64,000 nt of DNA from Chitinophaga polysaccharea. GTDB lineage: Bacteria > Bacteroidota > Bacteroidia > Chitinophagales > Chitinophagaceae. This document shows, one piece after another, positions 36,194-44,622 of this stretch (positions are counted from its first letter, which is position 1; each line of letters starts with the position of its first letter). The DNA is taken from the NCBI RefSeq assembly GCF_902150045.1, contig NZ_CABFVU010000003.1, forward strand, positions 868,001-932,000, given 5' to 3'. Both the position numbers and the translations under genes were made by a program. The notes beneath the pieces are model-generated. The model was not told the DNA's origin, searched no databases, and saw nothing but the letters and a program-made list of their open reading frames with translations.

Positions 36194-39100
36194 ATGTACC
36201 ATTCCAGATGTCATGTGAAGGGATGGCTACATTTGTCCCGAACACTATACCGGAACTGTTTCTTTCTCCTGGTTATTTGCTTACTCCCATTGAGTGCCAG
36301 TGCGCAGTCGATGCGTATGTCTATTCACGTGAAGCATAAACATATTACACAGGCGCTTACGTTGATCACCCAAAAAACGGGGATCACTTTTTTCTACAAC
36401 ACGGAAGAACTTAACAAACTGGGCCTGGTAAGCTTGCGGGCCGATAATGAAACGGTAGACAATATACTGCAACTGCTCCTGAAGGATAAAGGATTACAGG
36501 TGGTGCGTAAAAACGGGCTCCATGTGATCCTGCCCATCAATAGCAATGCATACAACCCTCCGGTTGTTAACATTTCGGGGCGGATCACGGATAAAAACGG
36601 GATGCCTTTAGCCCAGGCAAATATCGTTGAAAAAGGCCGCCGTAACAACACCTGGAGTAACGACAGCGGTATGTTCCATATCACGGTATCTCCCGATGCT
36701 ATATTGCAGGTATCTTTCCTGGGCATGCAAACAACATCAGTGGCGGTAAAAAACCGGGCATTCCTCCCCGTTTCACTGCAACCGGCTTTCACCGCCATCA
36801 ATGAAGTGGTCATAAACGGGTACTCCACTTTAAAACACCAGTATTCTGCGGCCTCGGTAAGCACTGTTTCAGCTGCCAGCCTGGATAGAAAAGATCAATT
36901 ATCCATTGACAATATGTTGCAGGGTAAAGTTCCCGGCCTTGCTATTAACAGGAACAGTACCAGCCCGGGGGCTGCGCCCAAAATACGGCTGCGGGGCACT
37001 GCCACTCTTTCCGGCAACCGTGAACCTATCTGGGTGATTGATGGCATTATCGTTGACGCGCCAGTAAAACTCAATGCAGCTAACATCAATTCGCTGGATG
37101 ATGTAAACCTGATGTCCAGTCCCGTTACCGGTCTTAACCCTAAAGACATCAAACAGATAGATATCCTGAAAGATGCCGCTTCAACAGCGCTGTATGGCGT
37201 TAACTCCGGCAACGGGGTGATTCTTATCACCACCCGTAACGGCGCCCCATATAAAAAGCCGGAGATCACTTTTTCCCAGATGACCAATATTACATTCCGG
37301 CCCAGCTATCATCACCTGAACCTCATGGATGCTGCCCAACGGATGGGGCTATCAAAGGAAATCATAGATAAAAAGCTGCCGCTTTCAAACGGCATTCTCC
37401 CGGATGGATTTGAGCGCGACTACACTGGTTTTCTCAATGGGAATATGAGCCGGGCCAGGTTTGAGCAACTGGAACAGGATTACAGATCGATGAATACAGA
37501 CTGGTTTAACATCCTGTTCAATAACGGCGTTACACAAAACTACCACCTGTCGGTAAACGGTGGTGGTAAAAAAACCGCGTATTACCTGTCTGCCGGCTAT
37601 ACCAGTGAAACAGGTCCCGCTATCTTTACCCGGGCCAGGCAATATTCCGGCATGCTGGGCGCCAGCTATCATCCTATACCCGGATTACAGGCAGGCATCA
37701 AATTGTCCGGCGCCAGCAACACAGGCAGCTATCCTTACCAGACCGACCCGTACCAGTATGCCTATCACACCGCCAGGAGCCTGCCCTACACCAGGCAGCA
37801 GCAAAGAATGTATTATCCGCCGGCTTCTCCCAACTGGTCGGTAGACAATTATGTAATGGACACCTCACAGGTAGCGCTGTTCAACATTGTTTCTGAAATG
37901 GAGAACAGCCGTACCAGGACATCGGTAAATACTTACCGTGCAGTGATGAATGCCGACTGGACATTTCTCCGTTCCTTTAAGTTGCATGGCTTATACGGAC
38001 TGGGCTCATCTGCTGCCAACAACAACAGCTATGCCCTGGAAAACACCTACTATATTGCCTCCCGGTACAGGATGGGGCTGGGGCCTGATATGCCGTACAG
38101 CGATGCAGCTAAAGGCAATATCATCCTTCCCTCTGGCGGCGAATACCAGGAAACTGCTACCAGGCAGTATTATTATACTATCCGTCATTCGCTGGAATAT
38201 AGCCTTAAAGCGCACGCCCACTATATTCAATTGCTGGCAGGGAATGAACTGAGACAGTCGAAATATAATACCAGCAAACGTTTTATACTCGGGTATTATC
38301 CGGGCAGCGGGCTGGCGGCTTATCCCCCACCCGCCAGTGAGTACCCCATGTATAATAATTTCTTTACCTACTCCGGCATTCAACCTACTGCACAATTCAT
38401 GGATAAATACCGGCAAACCAGCTGGTATGGCATGCTGGTATATTCTTACAAAGACAGGTATACATTGAACTTTAATATCCGGCAGGATGGCGCTAATTAT
38501 TTTGCCTTGTATGGTAACAAGCCCTGGCAAAAAACCTGGTCCGCAGCGGCCAAATGGCGGGTGCTGGATGAACCGCTGATCAGCAGGCATAAGAAAACAA
38601 ACAACGCTATCGATATCCGGGTATCTTATGGATATAACATCGGTTTACCGGAAATAAAATCCACCGGCCTGTCGATATCCAATCCTGTGCAGGATCCTAT
38701 ATCCGGGGAAAGCCAGGCTACTATTGTCAATTTTGATAACCCCGGGCTGTGTTGGGAAAAAACGTATGTGTTCAATGCAGGCATTGACTTTTCTTTTTTT
38801 GACAACCGGTTATACGGAACGGTTGAAGCCTACAGAAAACGGAGCCGCGATCTGCTTGCCAATATCAACCTGGCAGAAGAAAATGGTTTCAACGCAGGGA
38901 TGTTTAACACCGCCGGTATTATAAACAATGGCATTGAGGTGGGGCTTCAGTACCAGGTTATCCGGCGGCGAAACTGGCAATGGAACATAGCGGCTAATAT
39001 AGCCGTGAATAAAACCCGGGTATTGCAAAACAACTTCACTGATCCGGGGATCATAGGCAATCAGCAACAGTATCTTAGCGGGGATATCATCAAGGCCGGT

Positions 39101-39850
39101 GGCGATCTTAATACCATGTATGCTTACAAATTCACGGGACTCAACAGCCAGGGATTTCCAACTTTCCGTGGAATTTACGACCGCGATTATACCGTTCAGC
39201 CTACTGTTGCGCAATATTATGCCAATGTATTTGTTCCCGCAGGCCGCCGTATCCCGTTAACAGACGGTAGTTTTTCCAGCAACCTGAAATACCGGAACTG
39301 GAGCCTGACAACTGTTTTCCTGGTGAAGCTGGGCTATAAACAACGATTGAACAACCTTTATGAAAACGGGGCATTCGTACCTAACCCGGCGGAGAATATG
39401 TCGACAGCCATTGAGAAACGCTGGAAACAACCCGGTGATGAAAAAATAACCGATATACCCGGTGTTAATGCCCAGAATGGATTGTATCTCTTCGATCCGA
39501 TTGCCATGTCGCCCGTGCAGTATTACCGCTTTGATGCTGCCACTATGCAAAATCTTAACAGAACAACTCCACTTTACCTCATGTCTACGCTTTCTCCGGA
39601 AATGTATAACAACAGCGATATCCGGATAGTAAATGCCAGTCATATCAGGCTTTCCACGCTTTCGGTACAGCGTAATTTCCCTGTACCGGGAAACGGAAGG
39701 CAACTGTTTAAAAATATTTCCTGTTATGCGCAGCTGCATGATGTATTGCTACTGGCAGATAAAAGGCTGAACGGCCAGGACCCGGAACTGCCCCCGGGTA
39801 CATTGCCCAGGCGCCCGTCTTTCACATTTGGAACGGAGATAAATTTTTAG
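36194..39850 (+). CDS. SusC/RagA-type TonB-dependent receptor with STN domain
   Basis: About 1218 residues from the ATG at 36194; signal peptide (CFFLLVICLLPLSASAQ), STN (MSIHVKHKHITQALTLITQK), CarboxypepD_reg-like (ISGRITDKNGMPLAQANIV), plug (INEVVINGYSTLKHQYSAASV to NGVILITTRNG) and barrel. The frame is open from 36071 but overlaps fecR and has no signal peptide. With sigma, FecR and SusD it forms a complete signal-transducing uptake locus. No degradative enzymes are nearby, so the ligand may be a glycan, peptide or siderophore. Confidence 0.9.
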   Translation: MYHSRCHVKGWLHLSRTLYRNCFFLLVICLLPLSASAQSMRMSIHVKHKHITQALTLITQKTGITFFYNTEELNKLGLVSLRADNETVDNILQLLLKDKGLQVVRKNGLHVILPINSNAYNPPVVNISGRITDKNGMPLAQANIVEKGRRNNTWSNDSGMFHITVSPDAILQVSFLGMQTTSVAVKNRAFLPVSLQPAFTAINEVVINGYSTLKHQYSAASVSTVSAASLDRKDQLSIDNMLQGKVPGLAINRNSTSPGAAPKIRLRGTATLSGNREPIWVIDGIIVDAPVKLNAANINSLDDVNLMSSPVTGLNPKDIKQIDILKDAASTALYGVNSGNGVILITTRNGAPYKKPEITFSQMTNITFRPSYHHLNLMDAAQRMGLSKEIIDKKLPLSNGILPDGFERDYTGFLNGNMSRARFEQLEQDYRSMNTDWFNILFNNGVTQNYHLSVNGGGKKTAYYLSAGYTSETGPAIFTRARQYSGMLGASYHPIPGLQAGIKLSGASNTGSYPYQTDPYQYAYHTARSLPYTRQQQRMYYPPASPNWSVDNYVMDTSQVALFNIVSEMENSRTRTSVNTYRAVMNADWTFLRSFKLHGLYGLGSSAANNNSYALENTYYIASRYRMGLGPDMPYSDAAKGNIILPSGGEYQETATRQYYYTIRHSLEYSLKAHAHYIQLLAGNELRQSKYNTSKRFILGYYPGSGLAAYPPPASEYPMYNNFFTYSGIQPTAQFMDKYRQTSWYGMLVYSYKDRYTLNFNIRQDGANYFALYGNKPWQKTWSAAAKWRVLDEPLISRHKKTNNAIDIRVSYGYNIGLPEIKSTGLSISNPVQDPISGESQATIVNFDNPGLCWEKTYVFNAGIDFSFFDNRLYGTVEAYRKRSRDLLANINLAEENGFNAGMFNTAGIINNGIEVGLQYQVIRRRNWQWNIAANIAVNKTRVLQNNFTDPGIIGNQQQYLSGDIIKAGGDLNTMYAYKFTGLNSQGFPTFRGIYDRDYTVQPTVAQYYANVFVPAGRRIPLTDGSFSSNLKYRNWSLTTVFLVKLGYKQRLNNLYENGAFVPNPAENMSTAIEKRWKQPGDEKITDIPGVNAQNGLYLFDPIAMSPVQYYRFDAATMQNLNRTTPLYLMSTLSPEMYNNSDIRIVNASHIRLSTLSVQRNFPVPGNGRQLFKNISCYAQLHDVLLLADKRLNGQDPELPPGTLPRRPSFTFGTEINF

Positions 39851-39854
39851 AGGT

Positions 39855-41324
39855 ATGAAAATCAGTCATCTCACATATACCGGTATATTGCTAATTGCTA
39901 CCAGCTTCATGAGCAGTTGCAGGAAGTACCTGGATACGCCCACAGATAACAGTCGCACCCCCCAAACGGTGGCAGATTATACTGAAATGCTGAACGGTGA
40001 GGGGTGGAACAGGAACCTGTCGCCGGACGGCGACCTCTTTCTTTACTTTCTTGATATGATGACAGCAGATGTGGAAGAAACCATTGGGCCGGCGCAATCG
40101 TTTGATGAAAAGGGGCCTTATTCCGCTTTTTACACCTGGCAGAATATATACGATATCCAGTATGATGAAAGACAGTCCCCTTCGGATATCCTGAATAATA
40201 CCTGGCTTGGGTTATACAGGATTATAAAAGCATGTAATATTATTACCGATAAAGGAGAGAAAATTGAAGGAGATCTTTCCGGACGGCAATTCCTGCTGGG
40301 CGAAGCTCATTTTTCGAGAGCGCTGGCCTACTATTACCTCGTAAACATCTGGGGAAGGCCCTATGATCCTGCGAACAGGGCAGATTCAATGGGGGTGCCC
40401 CTTTCCGTCAGCAGCACGCTTGTAAATACACATCTGCCCAGAAGCACTGTTATTGCTGTGTACAACCAGATCCTGGAAGATCTCAACACCGCCCTGAAAT
40501 ATGTGCAGGAATCGGGAAAAACAAGCAGTATCTTTCATTACTCCCCGGCAGCGGTATACCTGCTCCTTTCACGTATACATCTTTACCTGCGACATTGGGA
40601 ACAGGCCGCCGCCTTTGCAGGCCAATGCCTGGAAATCAGGTCTGCTTTGCAAGATAACACCACGCCCCGAACCAGTATGTCCGATTTTTATATCCGCATG
40701 CTGGGAGCAGCCAACCCGGAAATCATCTATACTTTTTATAATGATCCCAACCCCACTGCCTTCAACAACTTCGGAGGCGGAAACGGGTACGGCTTCAGTG
40801 TTTCATCAGACCTGCTCCGGCAATATGATTCCACCGACCAGCGATTGGGCGGTTACTATTATAGCAACAATGTTGTGGTGATTCCCAAAACAAGTGGTAT
40901 TTACAGCGGCGCCTACTGCTTTTCCTTCCGCACTTCCGAAGCATACCTGAACAGGGCCGAAGCCAATGCACACCTGGGTGAAAATGAAAAGGCCCTCGCA
41001 GATCTTGATCTCCTGCAAAGTCGCCGCGTAAAAACAGTCACCCGATCGAGGCAAATTAACCGCGGAACATTGCTGGAAACAATATTGCTGGAGCGAAGAA
41101 AAGAACTGGCTTTCCAGTTGCACAACTGGTTTGATCTGCGCAGAACCACGGCCCCTTCCATCACACATTATTTTACGCCTGTTATTAACCAGCAAGTGCG
41201 CCCGCGCGAGCGATTTGTACTTAAAAAAAATGATCCGGGTTACACATTGGAAATACCCGCCCCTGCGCTGCAGGCCAACCCGGCATTAAAACCGCTTGGC
41301 CTTAAACGGAGGTTGCCGTTGTAA
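39855..41324 (+). CDS. SusD/RagB-like surface lipoprotein
   Basis: A 489-residue lipoprotein (FMSSCRKYLDTP) with SusD-like N-terminal region, TPR-type helices (LLGEAHFSRALAYYYLVNIWG, AEANAHLGENEKALADLDLL) and the C-terminal RagB/SusD part (LLERRKELAFQLHNWFDLRR). It forms the lid of the SusC transporter. Start codon 4 bp after the receptor stop codon. Confidence 0.92.
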   Translation: MKISHLTYTGILLIATSFMSSCRKYLDTPTDNSRTPQTVADYTEMLNGEGWNRNLSPDGDLFLYFLDMMTADVEETIGPAQSFDEKGPYSAFYTWQNIYDIQYDERQSPSDILNNTWLGLYRIIKACNIITDKGEKIEGDLSGRQFLLGEAHFSRALAYYYLVNIWGRPYDPANRADSMGVPLSVSSTLVNTHLPRSTVIAVYNQILEDLNTALKYVQESGKTSSIFHYSPAAVYLLLSRIHLYLRHWEQAAAFAGQCLEIRSALQDNTTPRTSMSDFYIRMLGAANPEIIYTFYNDPNPTAFNNFGGGNGYGFSVSSDLLRQYDSTDQRLGGYYYSNNVVVIPKTSGIYSGAYCFSFRTSEAYLNRAEANAHLGENEKALADLDLLQSRRVKTVTRSRQINRGTLLETILLERRKELAFQLHNWFDLRRTTAPSITHYFTPVINQQVRPRERFVLKKNDPGYTLEIPAPALQANPALKPLGLKRRLPL

Positions 41325-41334
41325 TAAATTTGCA

Positions 41335-41350
41335 GCAGTAATAATACTGC
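41335..41350 (+). terminator. Weak hairpin after the SusD gene
   Basis: GCAGTA (41335-41340), loop ATAA, TACTGC (41345-41350), 10 bp after the SusD stop. No good T run follows, so termination is doubtful. Confidence 0.35.
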
Positions 41351-41397
41351 CGCCTGTTTAATTTATAACCGATGTCTAAGTATATACCACATTTTTA

Positions 41398-41613
41398 CTA
41401 CTGACGGATAAATGTTTCTTCTGAAACATGATCCGAACCAGCTGAATTTGGGGATTCACGGGCCACAGCGTTGCCGGCTGCCATCAACAGCAACGCTGTC
41501 ATACCCGCTGCCACAATGAAGTAATTACCATTAAAAGCCGCTAATGCCGGCCGCCTTAATCGTTTGGTTGGCACACACACGTTCCCCGTACGGAACATTC
41601 TGTAAAAGTCCAT
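41398..41613 (-). CDS. Possible small exported or membrane protein
   Basis: A 71-residue frame with a basic start (MDFYRMFRTGNVCVPTKRLRR), a hydrophobic stretch (YFIVAAGMTALLLMAAGNAVA) and a polar end. The start resembles leader regions of Chitinophaga-type SusC proteins, so it might be a remnant of such a gene rather than a separate one. No domain recognised. Confidence 0.35.
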   Translation of the reverse strand: MDFYRMFRTGNVCVPTKRLRRPALAAFNGNYFIVAAGMTALLLMAAGNAVARESPNSAGSDHVSEETFIRQ

Positions 41614-41758
41614 ACTTATTAAGGTTATAAATTAATACCCCCCCTTCCCTGGTAGTCAGGAGCGGTTTTGATTCCGGGCATTCATTAAAACAACAGGCCT
41701 GCTGTTCACTGGTCTAGATTTGTTATAACTCTTTTGGTTGGTAAATAAAATTACGTTC

Positions 41759-41849
41759 GCTATACAACAGGCGACAAATAAAAAAGGGTGACCCGAAAAA
41801 AAATTTCTGTTACCGATCACCCTTTTTTATTTGTCGCCTGTCGTACAGC
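41759..41849. repeat. Near-perfect 91-bp inverted repeat with A/T-tract stem
   Basis: Perfect 25-bp arms (41767-41791 and 41817-41841) carry GGCGACAAATAAAAAAGGG and its complement; with two mismatches the arms extend to 33 bp (41759-41791 / 41817-41849). The loop is 25 nt. The stem includes GGGTGA ... TCACCC plus T6, so it could act as a bidirectional terminator, but it is much longer than an ordinary one. No gene lies within 150 bp. Confidence 0.75.
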
Positions 41850-41938
41850 TAATAAGAGTGTTCAATTATAAATAAGATGATAATGAGCGGGGAGATCTCA
41901 CCTGGCTTCAACTTGGTATTTCGGTATAAACATTCACC

Positions 41939-41970
41939 AGCCAAATGATCTCATTTGGCTTTGTTTTCTT
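41939..41970 (+). terminator. Terminator-like hairpin in the gene-poor region
   Basis: AGCCAAATGA (41939-41948) and TCATTTGGCT (41951-41960), with a 2-nt loop, followed by a T-rich stretch. It terminates no recognised gene, so a small transcript upstream is possible. Confidence 0.5.
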
Positions 41971-42008
41971 ATTTCGGTACAGATGAATGCACATTAATTA
42001 ACCCCGGC

Positions 42009-42040
42009 AAAAGGGCATCCTGTAAAAAGGTGCCCTTTTC
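42009..42040 (+). terminator. Second terminator-like hairpin in the gene-poor region
   Basis: AAAAGGGCA (42009-42017) and TGCCCTTTT (42031-42039), loop 13 nt. The region 41325-42267 otherwise holds no firm gene. Confidence 0.55.
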
Positions 42041-42267
42041 TGCATTTGAAAACCTTTTAGCTGCTTAAATGTTTATGAATAATACAGGGAGTGCCACCTG
42101 TATTTAACTCTCCCCGAATGGTTTAGGCCAACTTTTACGCAAATAGATTTTAACTATTTAATTATAGAAATTAATTGAGTTCATTTATATTACAATACCA
42201 TTACCTTTATCATCCTGCACAAATACAAGGTGCAAGTAATTGTTCACTCAATACAAAACTTGTAAAC

Positions 42268-44544
42268 ATGGGAAAAGAATCAAACGACATCAGTAAATGC
42301 CCTTTTCATAATGGCAGCATGAAACTCAACGTTGGCGGAGGCGGCACCAGGAACCGCGATTGGTGGCCCAATCAATTAAAATTAAGTATCCTGCGTCAGC
42401 ACTCGCCCTCGTCGAACCCAATGGGTGAAGACTTCAACTACGCCGAAGCATTTAAAAGCCTCGACCTGGAAGCAGTGAAAAAAGATCTTCATGCACTGAT
42501 GACCGACTCACAGGACTGGTGGCCGGCCGACTTCGGGCATTACGGCCCTTTGTTCATCCGCATGGCATGGCATAGTGCAGGTACCTATCGTGTGGGGGAC
42601 GGCCGTGGAGGCGCAGGCTCAGGACAGCAACGTTTTGCCCCGCTGAACAGCTGGCCTGATAATGTGAGTCTTGATAAAGCCCGCAGGCTGCTGTGGCCCA
42701 TCAAACAGAAATATGGCCGCAACCTTTCCTGGGCCGACCTGTTGATCCTTACCGGTAATGTGGCCCTGGAATCAATGGGCTTTAAAACATTTGGCTTTGC
42801 CGGCGGACGTGTAGACGTATGGGAACCGGATGAAGATGTATACTGGGGCTCAGAAACCACCTGGCTGGGCGGAGACCTGCGCTATGCGCACGGTTCCGAA
42901 GGCGTTCCCAAAGAGCATGGCGTTGTTTCCTCTGATGATGATGCAGATGGCAAGATCCACTCCCGCGACCTGGAAAAACCCCTGGCAGCCGTACAGATGG
43001 GCCTGATCTATGTAAATCCTGAAGGTCCTGATGGCAACCCTGATCCCATTGCAGCCGCTAAAGATATCCGCGATACTTTTGGCCGTATGGCTATGAACGA
43101 CGAAGAAACAGTAGCCCTTATAGCAGGCGGCCACAGCTTCGGCAAAACACATGGCGCAGCTCCGGCCACCCATGTAGGCAAAGAACCGGAAGCTGCCGGA
43201 CTTGAAATGCAGGGCCTGGGCTGGAGCAACAGCTACGGCTCCGGTAAAGGCGCAGATACCATTACCAGCGGACTGGAAGTAATATGGACAAAAACGCCTA
43301 CCCAATGGAGCAACAACTTCTTTGAAAACCTCTTTGGCTTTGAATGGGAACTGACCAAAAGCCCGGCTGGTGCACACCAATGGGTAGCTAAAAATGCCGA
43401 TGACATAATTCCTGATGCATACGACGCTTCCAAAAAGCATCGGCCTACCATGCTCACCACCGACCTTGCCTTACGGTTTGATCCTGCCTACGAAAAAATA
43501 TCCAGGCGCTTCCTGGAAAACCCGGAAGAATTTGCCGACGCTTTTGCCCGTGCATGGTTTAAATTAACCCATCGTGATATGGGCCCCCGTGCACGTTATC
43601 TCGGTCCGGATGTTCCACAGGAAGTACTGATCTGGCAGGATCCTATTCCTGAAGTAGATCATCCGCTGGTCGATGAAAATGATATTGCTGCCCTCAAAGC
43701 AAAAGTGCTCGCATCCGGTCTTACCGTATCCGAACTGGTGTCTGTAGCATGGGCTTCCGCTTCTACCTTCCGCGGCTCCGATAAACGCGGCGGCGCCAAC
43801 GGCGCGCGCATCCGGCTGGCACCGCAGAAATTCTGGGCGGTGAACAATCCCCCGCAACTGCAGAAAGTACTGGACGTACTGGAAGGTATCCGCAAAGAAT
43901 TCAACGGCGCACAAAAAGACGGTAAAAAGATCTCCCTGGCAGACCTTATCGTGCTGGCCGGCGCTGCTGCGATTGAGAAAGCGGCGAAAGATGCAGGAAG
44001 TACTGTCACCGTTCCATTTACACCAGGCCGTATGGATGCCTCACAGGAACAAACTGATGTTGAATCTGTCGGTCACCTGGAACCCGCTGCAGATGGCTTC
44101 CGCAACTACCGCAAATCAAGATCTGCTGTGCCCACGGAAGCGCTGCTGATAGACAAGGCCCAGCTGCTCACGCTTACCGCACCTGAATTAACTTTGCTGA
44201 TCGGCGGTTTGCGTGTGCTGAACATTAACTTCGACGGCGCAAAGCATGGCGTATTTACTTCACGCCCGGGCGTGCTTACCAACGATTTCTTTGTAAATCT
44301 GCTCGATATGCGTACCGCATGGAAGGCGCTGTCGGACGACAAAGAATTGTACGAAGGCAGCGACCGCGCCACCGGCGCCGCAAAATGGACAGCCACCCGC
44401 GCCGACCTGGTGTTTGGCTCCAATGCAGAACTGAGGGTAATTGCCGAAGTATATGGCAGCGCTGATGCACAGGAAAAATTTGTGAAAGACTTCGTAGCAG
44501 CATGGAATAAAGTGATGAACCTCGACAGGTTTGATTTAGCCTGA
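42268..44544 (+). CDS. katG: Catalase-peroxidase
   Basis: A 758-residue haem enzyme of full length with two peroxidase-like halves. Distal residues Arg98, Trp101 and His102 lie in FIRMAWHSAGTYR; the Trp-Tyr-Met crosslink partners are Trp101, Tyr248 (GLIYVNPEG) and Met274; the proximal haem ligand is His289 (AGGHSFGKTHG). These give H2O2 removal by catalase and peroxidase activity. The ATG at 42268 is chosen; the open frame from 42175 begins at a TTG and adds residues absent from the family. An upstream regulator such as OxyR is not seen. A strong terminator follows. Confidence 0.96.
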   Translation: MGKESNDISKCPFHNGSMKLNVGGGGTRNRDWWPNQLKLSILRQHSPSSNPMGEDFNYAEAFKSLDLEAVKKDLHALMTDSQDWWPADFGHYGPLFIRMAWHSAGTYRVGDGRGGAGSGQQRFAPLNSWPDNVSLDKARRLLWPIKQKYGRNLSWADLLILTGNVALESMGFKTFGFAGGRVDVWEPDEDVYWGSETTWLGGDLRYAHGSEGVPKEHGVVSSDDDADGKIHSRDLEKPLAAVQMGLIYVNPEGPDGNPDPIAAAKDIRDTFGRMAMNDEETVALIAGGHSFGKTHGAAPATHVGKEPEAAGLEMQGLGWSNSYGSGKGADTITSGLEVIWTKTPTQWSNNFFENLFGFEWELTKSPAGAHQWVAKNADDIIPDAYDASKKHRPTMLTTDLALRFDPAYEKISRRFLENPEEFADAFARAWFKLTHRDMGPRARYLGPDVPQEVLIWQDPIPEVDHPLVDENDIAALKAKVLASGLTVSELVSVAWASASTFRGSDKRGGANGARIRLAPQKFWAVNNPPQLQKVLDVLEGIRKEFNGAQKDGKKISLADLIVLAGAAAIEKAAKDAGSTVTVPFTPGRMDASQEQTDVESVGHLEPAADGFRNYRKSRSAVPTEALLIDKAQLLTLTAPELTLLIGGLRVLNINFDGAKHGVFTSRPGVLTNDFFVNLLDMRTAWKALSDDKELYEGSDRATGAAKWTATRADLVFGSNAELRVIAEVYGSADAQEKFVKDFVAAWNKVMNLDRFDLA

Positions 44545-44557
44545 TATAGATTTAAAT

Positions 44558-44610
44558 AAGAGGAAAGGCCATCTTCAGTATTTTACAGAAGATGGCCTTT
44601 CCTCTTTTGC
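44558..44610. terminator. Strong terminator after katG
   Basis: Perfect 19-bp arms (44558-44576 and 44588-44606; core GGAAAGGCCATCTTC), loop 11 nt, flanked by A and T runs so active in both directions. Confidence 0.92.
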
Positions 44611-44622
44611 ATTACGTCTCTC

